A stretch of 64,000 nucleotides of DNA, from positions 23,239-87,238 of the forward strand of contig NZ_AUCV01000028.1 in assembly GCF_000429945.1 (NCBI RefSeq), written 5' to 3'. The position numbers were made by a program, and so were the translations under genes. The stretch's first letter is position 1. Each line of letters opens with the position of its first letter. Under the pieces are notes generated by a model that was not told where the DNA came from, searched no databases, and saw only the letters and a list, made by a program, of their open reading frames with translations. The stretch is from Desulfogranum japonicum DSM 18378. GTDB taxonomy: Bacteria; Desulfobacterota; Desulfobulbia; Desulfobulbales; Desulfobulbaceae. Of this stretch, positions 55,743 to 64,000 are shown piece after piece.

Positions 55743-56873
55743 TCACCCCAGCATAACCCCCGTTGAAGTATGATTGATATGCAGCCCTTGATACTGCTCA
55801 CCATAGGAACTGAATCCAAAAAAATGATACTCCTGCATCAACTGATTCATGGGTTGCATTAGATTTTTTTCCTGTATTTCCAGCCTGCGCTGAACACAGT
55901 CAAAACCTATAATCAGATGGCAGCTTCCCAGGCTTTCTCTGGCATCCCTGAACACCTGTTCTGTTATTCCAACTATGTCGCCACTTTTACCCAGGGTTAA
56001 AACCGTACCCGGGTCCAGGGCACAGGCAAGTTGTAAGGTATTATTCCCCTTGATCTCGAAAATCGAACGAACGAAATACTCCCCGCCTATGCGAATCAAT
56101 AAAGGGTGCAAAACATATTGATCCCTGCTTTCGAGATCCTTCACAGAACAACCGATGAGGCGAGCGTACTCCTCAACAGCAGGATACCCATTAATTTCAC
56201 ATATTTGTCTAGTGAGCGGATCAGCTTCCGTGATAACCAGTTTGGTTTCAGTTGGTTGAAAATGGTGAACGCGAAAAAGACGAAACGACCTTCTGGTTCT
56301 GAACACTGTAAGGGTTGCGATCCCTTTGCTGAAGCGCCCCTGACTGTACACAGCTGTATTCTGATACCAGAGATCATCACCAGTTGATCCCCCTACTATT
56401 TTCATGGGGGATAAAGTCCAGGCCAACAAAGAGCTCAGGCGTTCTTCTGCACCACTCAACCCGTCAATAATCAACAGGGCAAACATGGTGCAGGGATCCA
56501 GGATTTCCAGCCCAAAGCCTTTCAAAATCTGCCCTCGAAGATTTTTCCCATCATCCAAGGAAAAAGCGTGGAGGTCATGCACTGTATATTGTCGAACCTC
56601 TATATCAGGTGACCTGAGAGACAACAGAGCCAGAGAATGTTCGATATAACCCTGTTGTGGTATTATCTCTCCAGCTGTAGTACACCCGATAACCGGGCAG
56701 GTAAATGAGCCTCGGAGTTGTTCAGCAACCTGTTCCAGATCACATTTTGGGGAGCAAAACGCAAGGGCGAGCTGGGGTTCGTGTTGCCGATGCTGCTTGA
56801 ACATGTCCCTGAGTTCTTCGGCAGGGGCATCACAAGCACAGGCACTGGTAAGAACATGATATGGATCACTCAT
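55743..56873 (-). CDS. FIST sensory-domain protein
   Basis: The 376-residue protein matches the FIST N and C domains: LALAFCSPKCDLEQVAEQLR, CPVIGCTTAGEIIPQQGYIE, VGGSTGDDLWYQNTAVYSQG and a C-terminal FFGFSSYGEQYQGLHINHTS. FIST domains are thought to sense small molecules such as amino acids. It overlaps functionally with the next gene, a diguanylate cyclase only 3 bp downstream, forming a two-gene signal unit (inference). Confidence 0.92.
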   Translation of the reverse strand: MSDPYHVLTSACACDAPAEELRDMFKQHRQHEPQLALAFCSPKCDLEQVAEQLRGSFTCPVIGCTTAGEIIPQQGYIEHSLALLSLRSPDIEVRQYTVHDLHAFSLDDGKNLRGQILKGFGLEILDPCTMFALLIIDGLSGAEERLSSLLAWTLSPMKIVGGSTGDDLWYQNTAVYSQGRFSKGIATLTVFRTRRSFRLFRVHHFQPTETKLVITEADPLTRQICEINGYPAVEEYARLIGCSVKDLESRDQYVLHPLLIRIGGEYFVRSIFEIKGNNTLQLACALDPGTVLTLGKSGDIVGITEQVFRDARESLGSCHLIIGFDCVQRRLEIQEKNLMQPMNQLMQEYHFFGFSSYGEQYQGLHINHTSTGVMLG

Positions 56874-57091
56874 TGATTTTCACGTATTCCACATTTGACT
56901 CACATTCCCGCACATAAACATCTCTCGGGCTTGCGCCTTTTAAAAGTAGATACAACCACCTTCTTCAATTTTATGTAGAGAAAAAAACAAAGTCAATCTC
57001 TTGTACAAAGTTAAAAAATAATATTTTTTCAGCATGTTACATTCACCACCCAGGTAATATGTAAAAAATACAGTTAACAGGTGAATCCTTC

Positions 57092-57120
57092 TTTTGGTCA
57101 TTCCCGGAACCTGCTATACT
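57092..57120 (+). promoter_or_regulatory. candidate promoter of tex
   Basis: TATACT (57115-57120) as the -10, with TTTTGG (57092-57097) as a weak -35 at 17 bases; 40 bp before the tex start. Confidence 0.3.
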
Positions 57121-57160
57121 ACTTTATTTGTAACCATCCCTTTTCACACTCCATTCCATT

Positions 57161-59290
57161 ATGCCAGATACAGCTACGACTCTCGCCCGCGAACTGAACC
57201 TCAAGCCACAGCAGATCAACTCTGTTCAAAGCCTCCTCAATGAAGGCGCAACCATCCCGTTTATCTCGCGATACCGCAAGGAAGCCACAGGTGGTCTGGA
57301 CGAAGTGGTCATCACCACTATTCGGGACAGACTGGAACAGCGTGCCGAACTGGAAAAGCGCAGGACAAGTATCCTGGAATCACTGGAGCAGCACGGCCAC
57401 CTGACCCCGCAACTTAAACAGGAAGTTGAAGCTGCACAGGAGATGACGCTCCTGGAAGATATTTATCTTCCCTATCGCCCTAAAAGACGAACCCGGGCAA
57501 CCATTGCCCGGGAAAAAGGCCTGGAACCTCTGGCCAGAGAACTCTATCAGGGGAATGCCGTGCGGCTAGATGTGGCACCATTTGTCAACCCCGAAAAGGA
57601 TATAGCAACAGAAGAAGAGGCTTTAGCTGGCAGCCGTGACATCATGGCGGAATGGATCAGTGAAGATCGCACAATTCGTGATCGGCTTCGAGCCGTTTTT
57701 TCATCCAAAGCCATTATCAGCGCCAGGGTTATAGAAAAAAACAAGGAACAGGGAGCCAAATTCCGGGATTATTTTGACTGGTCCGAGCCAATCAGCAAAC
57801 TGGCCGGTCACAGATACCTGGCCATGCTCAGGGGCGAGCAGGAAAAAATTCTCCGGGTCAGCGTAAAACCCTCTGAAGAGCAGTGCCTGCAGGTATTAAA
57901 CTCGATTTTCCGACATTTTCAGGGCATGAGCGCCAAACAGATCCGCCTGGCCATGGAAGACAGTTATAAAAGACTGCTGGCACCATCCCTGGAAAACGAG
58001 TTGCGGGCAGATTTAAAGCTTAAGGCTGATCAAGAGGCCATCGCAGTCTTTACAGACAATCTCAAGGAGTTGCTCCTTGCATCACCCCTTGGCGCCAAAC
58101 GGGTTATGGCCCTTGATCCGGGCTTTCGAACCGGAGCCAAATTGGTCTGTCTTGATCGCTACGGGACACTTATTTACAACACCACCATTTTCCCAACCCA
58201 GAGTGAAAAACAACAGAAAGAAGCAGCAAAAACCATCCAAACACTCTGTACGACTCACGATATAGAAGCCATATGCATAGGTAATGGGACCGCGGGCCGG
58301 GAGACTGAATCCTTTGTCCGTGGCCTGGATCTGCCAGCCTCAATACTTATCACCATGGTTGATGAAAGCGGCGCATCTATCTACAGTGCCTCGGCCATTG
58401 CCAGGGAGGAATTTCCAGACCTGGACCTCACTGTGCGGGGAGCCATATCAATAGGTCGCAGACTGCAGGATCCCCTGGCTGAACTGGTCAAGCTTGACCC
58501 CAAGGCCATTGGCGTGGGCCAGTACCAGCACGATGTGGACCAGTCCATGTTGAAAAAAGCCCTGGACGAGACCGTCATGCACTGCGTGAACCACGTGGGA
58601 GTTGAACTGAACCATGCCAGCGTATCCCTGCTAACCTATGTCTCTGGCCTGGGCCCTGCTCTGGCTGAAAAAATCGTACAATACCGCTGGGAAAACGGCC
58701 CTTTTGCATCAAGAAAAGACCTGCTCAAGGTTCCCAGGCTTGGCAAAAAGGCCTTTGAGCAGTGTGCCGGATTTCTCCGTATCCATGGGGCAGAAAATCC
58801 GCTTGATAATTGCGCTGTGCATCCGGAACGATACCAGATTGTCCGGCAAATGGCCAAAGACTGCGGCTGTACGGTGAAAGAGCTGATCCAGTTGCCGCAG
58901 AAAAGAAAGCAAATCCAACTCCAGAGTTATGTTCAAGGTGATGTGGGCATGCCTACCCTGGAGGATATTATGACTGAACTGGAAAAGCCTGGTCGCGATC
59001 CGCGCACCACCTTCACCGCATTTCAATTTGCCGAAGGAGTCAACGCTATTACCGATTTGCAACCAGACATGGTACTGCCGGGTATAGTGACCAATGTGAC
59101 CAAATTCGGGGCTTTTGTTGATATTGGTGTCCACCAGGATGGCCTTGTCCACATCAGTCAGCTTGCCGATACCTTTGTCAAAGATCCCAACGAATTTGTC
59201 AAAGTTCGGCAAAAAGTCCGGGTTCGGGTTCTGGAAGTGGATACTGCCAGAAAACGCATAAGCCTGTCCATGAAAGACATCAAACAGTGA
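57161..59290 (+). CDS. tex: Tex-family transcription accessory protein
   Basis: The 709-residue protein has the Tex N-terminal region (PFISRYRKEATGGLDEVVIT), a YqgF/RNase H-like domain (VMALDPGFRTGAKLVCLD), helix-hairpin-helix repeats (LTYVSGLGPALAEKIVQYRW, FASRKDLLKVPRLGKKAFEQ) and a C-terminal S1 domain (GIVTNVTKFGAFVDIGVHQD). It binds nucleic acid and acts in transcription and stress response. It stands alone. Confidence 0.96.
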   Translation: MPDTATTLARELNLKPQQINSVQSLLNEGATIPFISRYRKEATGGLDEVVITTIRDRLEQRAELEKRRTSILESLEQHGHLTPQLKQEVEAAQEMTLLEDIYLPYRPKRRTRATIAREKGLEPLARELYQGNAVRLDVAPFVNPEKDIATEEEALAGSRDIMAEWISEDRTIRDRLRAVFSSKAIISARVIEKNKEQGAKFRDYFDWSEPISKLAGHRYLAMLRGEQEKILRVSVKPSEEQCLQVLNSIFRHFQGMSAKQIRLAMEDSYKRLLAPSLENELRADLKLKADQEAIAVFTDNLKELLLASPLGAKRVMALDPGFRTGAKLVCLDRYGTLIYNTTIFPTQSEKQQKEAAKTIQTLCTTHDIEAICIGNGTAGRETESFVRGLDLPASILITMVDESGASIYSASAIAREEFPDLDLTVRGAISIGRRLQDPLAELVKLDPKAIGVGQYQHDVDQSMLKKALDETVMHCVNHVGVELNHASVSLLTYVSGLGPALAEKIVQYRWENGPFASRKDLLKVPRLGKKAFEQCAGFLRIHGAENPLDNCAVHPERYQIVRQMAKDCGCTVKELIQLPQKRKQIQLQSYVQGDVGMPTLEDIMTELEKPGRDPRTTFTAFQFAEGVNAITDLQPDMVLPGIVTNVTKFGAFVDIGVHQDGLVHISQLADTFVKDPNEFVKVRQKVRVRVLEVDTARKRISLSMKDIKQ

Positions 59291-59347
59291 CCTTGCAAAA
59301 AGAATAACAGCCTGAAGCACAATAAAAAAATGCTTGCCAAGTTGGCG

Positions 59348-59407
59348 TTAGGATCGCGGAAATAATAAATATCTCCATGTCAACCTGGCAACTGATTTTC
59401 CGTAATT
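59348..59407. repeat. MITE family 3, short relic D
   Basis: TTAGGATCGCGGAAATAATA at the left and the complement of TAATTACGGAAAATCAG at the right match the ends of copies A and B; the interior is missing. It lies 31 bp before mscS. Confidence 0.45.
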
Positions 59408-59438
59408 ACTTCAGTTAACACACGCCGGGAGGGGAAGA

Positions 59439-60455
59439 ATGCATACTCAACAACGCTGGTTACGACACCTGATCGTTTTAGTGCTTCTTTATTGCATTGT
59501 GGCCACATTTGCCTTACCTGCCTTTGGAGATGAAAGTCAAACTGCCACGGAGAATAAATCTGCAACGCAAACCGTGTCCACAACTGAACCGGATAAAAAA
59601 CTCATAGATCTTTCCAATCCTGAAGAAGCGTTAAACCCCGACAAGTATCTGGAACTCCTTGAACTGGGAAAAAACTGGTTACTGGAGCACGGACCGAGCA
59701 TCATTATCGCCCTCGTTATTCTCATCATCGGGCGCTGGATCGCCATGTGGTTTGCTAAAATCGGCCGCAAAGCCATGACAAGGGGAAACATCGACGAAAC
59801 CCTGGCACGTTTCCTCAGTAAATTGATCTATTACGCTCTGCTGGCAGCAGTCGTCATAGCTGCAGCGGATCAGGTAGGAATCACCACCACTTCATTTGTA
59901 GCCATCTTCGGTGCCGCTGGCCTGGCTGTAGGCCTGGCCCTGAAAGATTCTCTTTCCAACTTTGCCTCCGGTGTCATGCTCATCCTGTTTCGTCCCTTTA
60001 AAGTTGGGGATGCAGTCACCGTCGGAGGGGTTACAGGAAAAGTGGACCAGATAGACATTTTCAGTACCATCATTCTGACCCCGGATAACCAACGAGTCAT
60101 CGTGCCAAACAGCAATATTACCTCTGATGTGATAACCAACATCACCGCTGAACCCACGCGCCGCATAGACCTGGTCATTGGTATCGGGTATGATGATGAT
60201 TTAAGGGAAGCAAAAAAAATCCTGCAGGAAATTGTCAGTGCTGACAGGAGAATTCTATCTACTCCAGCCCCTCTGATAGGAGTTTCCGAACTTGCTGACT
60301 CCAGCGTCAACCTGATCCTGCGGCCATGGGTTGCTACCACCGACTACTGGGATGTACGTCTTGCCCTCATTGAAAACATCAAATTGACCTTTGATGAAAG
60401 GGGTATTTCCTTTCCCTATCCACAACAGGATGTGCATATGCACCAGATCACCTGA
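59439..60455 (+). CDS. mscS: small-conductance mechanosensitive channel (MscS)
   Basis: The 338-residue protein has an N-terminal signal-like segment (about 1-30), a hydrophilic linker to 78, membrane helices, and the pore-lining helix TM3 AAGLAVGLALKDSLSNFASG. The MscS beta domain follows: FRPFKVGDAVTVGGVTGKVD and DNQRVIVPNSNITSDVITNI. The extra N-terminal periplasmic part (about 50 residues longer than E. coli MscS) is the oddity. GGGAGGGGAAG precedes the ATG. It releases solutes at hypo-osmotic shock. Confidence 0.94.
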   Translation: MHTQQRWLRHLIVLVLLYCIVATFALPAFGDESQTATENKSATQTVSTTEPDKKLIDLSNPEEALNPDKYLELLELGKNWLLEHGPSIIIALVILIIGRWIAMWFAKIGRKAMTRGNIDETLARFLSKLIYYALLAAVVIAAADQVGITTTSFVAIFGAAGLAVGLALKDSLSNFASGVMLILFRPFKVGDAVTVGGVTGKVDQIDIFSTIILTPDNQRVIVPNSNITSDVITNITAEPTRRIDLVIGIGYDDDLREAKKILQEIVSADRRILSTPAPLIGVSELADSSVNLILRPWVATTDYWDVRLALIENIKLTFDERGISFPYPQQDVHMHQIT

Positions 60456-60497
60456 GCATCAGTATGCATGGAGCAGTGAACCTTTTTCCATGAGTCT

Positions 60498-60516
60498 TCT
60501 GCCTCTCAGGGGCAGA
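60498..60516. terminator. weak hairpin between mscS and the SRPBCC gene
   Basis: Arms TCTGCC (60498-60503) and GGCAGA (60511-60516) with TTT after; convergent genes on both sides. Confidence 0.35.
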
Positions 60517-60520
60517 CAGT

Positions 60521-60994
60521 TTATAACTGCAGATTTTCCTCAGGCCCGCTAAGGAAGGTTTCAATACGTTCCTGTCTGTAATCAAAGATACGATCCAGGG
60601 TTTTACGAATATAGAGCCTGTGCAGAAGCTTCCCTAAGAACCACACAGGAGGCTGATAGTACACACGGTCAATGAGCAGGACGCCATCCTGCTCTTCCTG
60701 TATTTCATGATAATGATACCAGAACCGATACGGCCCCAACCGCTGCTCATCAACAAACGAAATGCCTTCCCGTATATGTTTAATCTCTGTAACCCACGTA
60801 TGGGTACCGATAAAGGGAATGGTGATGCGATATTCAACGATCAAGCCGTTGTACATGATATCCGGGACATCTGTAACAATGCGAAATCGCAGATCTGGTG
60901 GCGTAATCCTGTCCAGGTTTGCAGGGTGCTGCAGGAATGCCCAGGCTCGTTCAACATTTGCAGCGACTCGCTGCTGACGTTCCAGAATGTACAT
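60521..60994 (-). CDS. SRPBCC-family (START-like) protein
   Basis: Start set at ATG 60994 with AAGGGAG about 9 bases upstream, giving 157 residues; an in-frame ATG at 61012 is possible. The fold pattern is a polyketide-cyclase/CoxG-like cavity protein: QRVAANVERAWAFLQHPANL, DRITPPDLRFRI, then FIGTHTWVTEIKHIREGISF and FWYHYHEIQEEQDGVLLIDR. It likely binds a hydrophobic ligand; identity unknown. A family 2 MITE lies 33 bp upstream. Confidence 0.85.
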   Translation of the reverse strand: MYILERQQRVAANVERAWAFLQHPANLDRITPPDLRFRIVTDVPDIMYNGLIVEYRITIPFIGTHTWVTEIKHIREGISFVDEQRLGPYRFWYHYHEIQEEQDGVLLIDRVYYQPPVWFLGKLLHRLYIRKTLDRIFDYRQERIETFLSGPEENLQL

Positions 60995-61027
60995 ATAGGT
61001 TTCTCCCTTCATCAGGTTTCAGGTCTG

Positions 61028-61169
61028 GGAGTTTGTCGGAGAATTGCTATTTTTCTCAGATTGAGGTATTTTCAGAGAATCAAGCATAGCCATATAGTTG
61101 ATGTTGCGAGCATTGATTTTCTGAAAATAACACAAATATGGGGAAAAAGAGCTTTCGCCGACAGACTCC
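61028..61169. mobile_element. MITE family 2, copy B (142 bp)
   Basis: Left end GGAGTTTGTCGGAGAATTGC and right end (complement GGAGTCTGTCGGCGAAAGC) match copy A at 37826; the inside shares CAAATATGGGGAAAAAGAGC and CAAGCATAGCCATATAGTTG with it, differing at scattered sites. The right TA flank is kept (61170-61171), the left is TG. It begins 33 bp from the SRPBCC start codon, in the same orientation to the gene as copy A is to tolC. Confidence 0.83.
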
Positions 61170-61172
61170 TAG

Positions 61173-61458
61173 ATTGCCCATTGCCCAAGATGTCAGTGTA
61201 TATTGAACCGGGATACATGCTTTTATTGAGAAAATATCTGTTTCAATAACAACGTTACCCCAGTTATCCTTATCGTATGTATGGTTTTCTCCTCAATCAA
61301 CCTCTTCAAGACAGAATGCAACACTGTTTCTCCCCTTGCTTGCCGCCCGTCCAGCCAGACGTATGACTCGGCGCAAAGTTTCCAATTGAACTCTGCCAGA
61401 GTTTTGAGTATCTCCTTACAGGAGAACTATCCCCTGCACGCCTGAAAGGTGACAATAT
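61173..61458. other. 286-bp gap between two MITEs
   Basis: No gene could be confirmed. A short frame on the - strand near 61309-61430 (LETLRRVIRLAGRAASKGRN) reads plausibly but has no clear start; it is listed under rejected items. Confidence 0.35.
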
Positions 61459-61466
61459 ATCCCGAA

Positions 61467-61625
61467 GCAACTACTCATAGGGGAAATGGATTAACTTGAA
61501 ACTCATCTGTAGTTGTAACTGTTTACAGGACGACAGAGATGTTGGCCATCAGGCTGGCGCAGCGTATTGGATCATACGTAAACCAGGCTGATCACGGAAA
61601 GATCAGGTGCACTGTAAGCAGTTAC
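61467..61625. mobile_element. MITE family 1, copy B (159 bp, 8-bp target duplication)
   Basis: Starts GCAACTACTCATAGGGG, ends GTAAGCAGTTAC; perfect 8-bp flanking repeat ATCCCGAA at 61459-61466 and 61626-61633. It shares with copy A the blocks CAGGCTGGCG, AGCGTATT, CATACGTAA and GGAAAGATCAGGTGCAC. It ends 32 bp before the glpX start, so it lies in or near the glpX promoter or leader. Confidence 0.88.
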
Positions 61626-61657
61626 ATCCCGAAAACAGTAACAGCGAGCCATCAATC

Positions 61658-62647
61658 ATGGACACAACAATGTACAGAAATCTGGGCATGGAACTGGTCA
61701 GAGTAACCGAAGCTGCAGCCCTTTCTGCTGCAGCGTATATGGGCACAGGAGATAAAAACGGGGGAGATGGTGCGGCTGTGGATGCCATGCGCAGTGTCCT
61801 GCGCTCCGTTGAAATGCAGGGAATCGTGGTCATTGGAGAAGGTGAAAAAGACGAAGCTCCGATGCTGTATAACGGTGAGATTGTGGGTAGTGGCCAGGGA
61901 CCTGAACTGGACATAGCCGTTGATCCCGTGGAAGGCACCACCTTGCTGGCCAATGGACGCCCCAACTCTATTTCAGTTATAGCTGCAGCTCCCAGAGGTT
62001 CCATGTGGGATCCGGGTCCTTCTCTGTACATGAAAAAAATCGTGGTAGAAAAAAATGCCCGCCAGGCCATAGACATTCGACAATCAGCCACAGAAAATCT
62101 CCATCATATTGCGAAAGCCCTGAACAGACCGATAAGTGATCTTACTGTCTTCATCCTGGATAAACCTCGCCACAAGGAACTTATCAGCGAAATCCGCAGT
62201 GCCGGTGCCCGTATCACGCTTCATACCGATGGTGACGTCATGGGTGGCCTGATGGCTGCTGTCCCAGGGACAGGAGTAGATGTACTCATGGGGACAGGCG
62301 GTACACCGGAAGGTGTGATTACTGCGGCTGCTGTCAAAGCCCTTGGGGGCGGTATGCAAACCATGATCGACCCCATGCTGGAAAGTGAAAAACAAGCGCT
62401 GCTGAAACAGCGACCTGAGGCTTTTGACCTGGTCCTTGGTCTGGACACCCTTATCCAGTCAAAAGATGCCTTTTTTGCGGCCACAGGGATTACCGGCGGT
62501 ACTTTTCTTGAGCAGGTTCACCTTGACCGAGCCGGTGGAGTAACTACCCACAGCATAGTGATACGTGCTATCTCCGGATCAATCCGCTATGTCAAAGGCA
62601 TCCATCAACTTAATCCCGAGCATGTCTTTGGCCCCGGACCGGCATAG
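61658..62647 (+). CDS. glpX: class II fructose-1,6-bisphosphatase GlpX
   Basis: Start ATG 61658 gives 329 residues beginning MDTTMYRNLGMELVRVTEAA; an in-frame GTG at 61607 lies inside the MITE and would add 17 non-conserved residues. Family motifs: VVIGEGEKDEAPMLYNGE, DIAVDPVEGTTLLANG and ARITLHTDGDVMGGLMAAVP (lithium-sensitive phosphatase metal sites). It is the gluconeogenic enzyme of anaerobes, converting fructose-1,6-bisphosphate to fructose-6-phosphate, so it opposes glycolytic use of the triose-phosphate made by Dha kinase. No strong ribosome site is seen; the MITE may have changed regulation. Confidence 0.95.
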   Translation: MDTTMYRNLGMELVRVTEAAALSAAAYMGTGDKNGGDGAAVDAMRSVLRSVEMQGIVVIGEGEKDEAPMLYNGEIVGSGQGPELDIAVDPVEGTTLLANGRPNSISVIAAAPRGSMWDPGPSLYMKKIVVEKNARQAIDIRQSATENLHHIAKALNRPISDLTVFILDKPRHKELISEIRSAGARITLHTDGDVMGGLMAAVPGTGVDVLMGTGGTPEGVITAAAVKALGGGMQTMIDPMLESEKQALLKQRPEAFDLVLGLDTLIQSKDAFFAATGITGGTFLEQVHLDRAGGVTTHSIVIRAISGSIRYVKGIHQLNPEHVFGPGPA

Positions 62648-62877
62648 TGGAACACAGGCTTATTTCGATGAACAGGAATAATGTTAAACGAGCAATGTTT
62701 TAGGTAGCCCCCCAAAAATTTTCCGAGTGACAAATAATCAGCTATCTTTTACGAGATACCAAATTAAGTTGAAAGCCTACTCTCGTTTTTTTCAGGCAGG
62801 ATATGATGTGGCAACCATCAAAGCCGGGTTTAGATGTTATCGACAATCAGGTAACTGAACAATTATGACATATATAT

Positions 62878-63342
62878 ATGAAAAAAAATGAAAACAGTAA
62901 TGAATTGATAAAATTTGGACAGGCAAGATTAAATTATTTTATGAACAGGTATGCAGACAAAATATTACTACTCATGCTCATAGCCATAGAGACACAAAAA
63001 ATATACCATCATGATTTCTTTTGTGAGGGAAATTATTTAGGGATCACTTTTATTCTGTTAATCGTTGCCATGATTAAGAAAATTAAGCATAATTTATCGT
63101 ATAGGTTATCTTTTGATTTTGACGAAAAAATATTAACTGCAAAAATTTACGACAAAATAGTTTTAAAAGTAAATTTTAATGAAATACATAAAGTTGACGA
63201 GGTAAATTCATTCTATACAAAAATAATATGTAAAGGATCAACAATAATATATTATAATGGTCCTTATGTGAAGGAGTGGCGGGAAACTATACAAAGCATT
63301 GGCTGTCAATATATACCAGACCTAAATTTTCATAGAACCTAA
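62878..63342 (+). CDS. AT-rich hypothetical two-helix membrane protein
   Basis: The 154-residue product starts MKKNENSNELIKFGQARLNY and has two membrane helices (about 29-40 with ADKILLLMLIAIE, and 53-66 with LGITFILLIVAMIKK), followed by a beta domain (LSFDFDEKILTAKIYDKIVL) like bacterial PH-like modules. Base composition is much richer in A+T than neighbours, and an ISL3 element lies just after, so it may be acquired. No family assigned. The ribosome site is not convincing. Confidence 0.5.
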   Translation: MKKNENSNELIKFGQARLNYFMNRYADKILLLMLIAIETQKIYHHDFFCEGNYLGITFILLIVAMIKKIKHNLSYRLSFDFDEKILTAKIYDKIVLKVNFNEIHKVDEVNSFYTKIICKGSTIIYYNGPYVKEWRETIQSIGCQYIPDLNFHRT

Positions 63343-63561
63343 CGCTAAAAAGACATTGTCCTAGTTGCGAATCATATTATGAATTAATCTTACTACTTTT
63401 AATCTTAACCATTTCGAATTCTACTTGAATTTAATATCTATCCTATATAGCTAAGTTGCTCACAAAGATATATAGCTGAAATTCAGCGCATTGTTCTTCT
63501 GTTTGTACTAATAAATAGGAATTATAGTTTTGAACAATATGTAATATTTGAAAGATTTATA
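63343..63561. other. AT-rich gap before the insertion sequence
   Basis: Nothing recognised beyond A+T-rich sequence. Confidence 0.4.
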
Positions 63562-64000
63562 GGTTCCTCGCCGTTTCCTGTGGGTAATACTTGCTTAGCC
63601 ACCGCCGTTCATGGTACCCAGTTTTCATTATGAGAGATATAGAACTTTTCCAAATGGCCCTTGGTTTAACCCCGCCTTGGCAGGTGTCCTCCTCTGAGCT
63701 CGACCTGGATAAGAAACGGGTGGATATTTATATCAGCTTTCAACGAGGAAGCACGTTTACCTGCCCTAAATGCGGTGAACAACACGACCTGAAAGCTTAT
63801 GACACCAAGAAGTTTACCTGGCGTCATCTGAATTTTTTTCAGCATGAAGCATATTTAACAGCAAAGGTTCCGCGTGTTAAATGCCCTCAGTGCGGATTGC
63901 ACAGGGCGCACGTTCCCTGGGCGCGTCCAGGGAGTGAATTCACCTTGCTGTTTGAAGCGATGATCATGACGCTTGCCAAGGCCATGCCTGTGAAAACGAT
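63562..64000 (+). mobile_element. ISL3-family insertion sequence (left part, cut by window)
   Basis: The candidate left end GGTTCCTCGCCGTTTCCTGT, at 63562, resembles ISL3-type terminal repeats and precedes the transposase gene by 68 bp. The right end is outside the window. Confidence 0.65.
63630..64000 (+). CDS. ISL3-family transposase, 3' truncated by window edge
   Basis: ATG 63630; about 123 residues are visible and open to the edge. The N-terminal zinc-finger (FTCPKCGEQHDLKAYDTKKF) and the block WRHLNFFQHEAYLTAKVPRV, then KCPQCGLHRAHVPWARPGSE, are typical for ISL3 transposases. The DDE catalytic core would be to the right of the window. Confidence 0.9.
   Translation, partial: MRDIELFQMALGLTPPWQVSSSELDLDKKRVDIYISFQRGSTFTCPKCGEQHDLKAYDTKKFTWRHLNFFQHEAYLTAKVPRVKCPQCGLHRAHVPWARPGSEFTLLFEAMIMTLAKAMPVKT

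Noticed and set aside
61309..61430. Short - strand frame between two MITEs (LETLRRVIRLAGRAASKG)
   Set aside because: No start signal or family was recognised and the region is short; kept only as a possible fragment.
62727..62858. 43-codon open frame starting GTG, after glpX
   Set aside because: Reads as plausible protein (AYSRFFQAGYDVATIKAGF), but has no ribosome site or recognised family; could be a gene fragment.

Overview
The window reads as a chromosome segment of a Gram-negative anaerobe, most likely a Desulfobacterota member near Desulfobulbales. That placement is an inference from LL-diaminopimelate aminotransferase (DapL), a DsrC/TusE-family protein, the order lptC-kdsC-kdsA-pyrG with KDO synthesis, and an outer-membrane barrel and TolC. 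No rRNA, tRNA or CRISPR array was found.

Bases 1-22897 carry most of an extracellular contractile injection system (eCIS; PVC/Afp-like) on the + strand. In order: a zinc-ribbon tail chaperone-like protein (cut by the left edge), a disordered linker, a DUF4255 cap protein, an AAA+ ATPase, a small conserved protein, a DUF4157 effector with a deaminase-like C-terminus, then baseplate and spike genes (gp7-like, LysM, hub, gpV, PAAR-like, gp25, two baseplate-J proteins, tail protein I), a giant beta-helix DUF6519 protein and a small charged protein. Many junctions overlap as ATGA or GTGA, so the genes are probably translationally coupled. Sheath, tube and tape-measure genes are not seen and would lie to the left.

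Bases 22931-27427 (- strand) encode a dihydroxyacetone kinase (dhaK, dhaL) and a DhaM-HPr-full-length EI fusion. Bases 27813-31579 hold a secreted PEBP protein and a small cluster: a membrane-anchored HTH protein, a secreted copy of its extracytoplasmic domain, and a secreted VWA protein. Bases 31668-36389 carry a PilZ protein, an outer-membrane barrel, a (Fe-S) CCG-domain protein, CcdA plus a TlpA-like thioredoxin, and a thioesterase. Then come TolC, a MATE transporter flanked by inverted copies of a small repeat, metF, J-domain, plsY, a cysteine-cluster protein, def-fmt, pgpA, an amidohydrolase, an atypical DsrC-like protein with a small partner, a VOC protein, dapL, lptC-kdsC-kdsA-pyrG, a FIST/GGDEF pair, tex, mscS, an SRPBCC protein and class II fructose-bisphosphatase glpX. 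The right edge has an AT-rich membrane gene and the start of an ISL3-family insertion sequence.

The main non-coding result is a set of short non-autonomous transposable elements (MITE-like). Family 1 (158-159 bp) has GTAAC ends and perfect 8-bp target duplications at two sites. One lies inside the eCIS operon and one directly before glpX. Family 2 (about 143 bp) has GGAGTCTGTC ends and TA flanks and sits just upstream of tolC and of the SRPBCC gene. Family 3 (about 167 bp, with a central hairpin) flanks the MATE gene in inverted orientation, with relics elsewhere.
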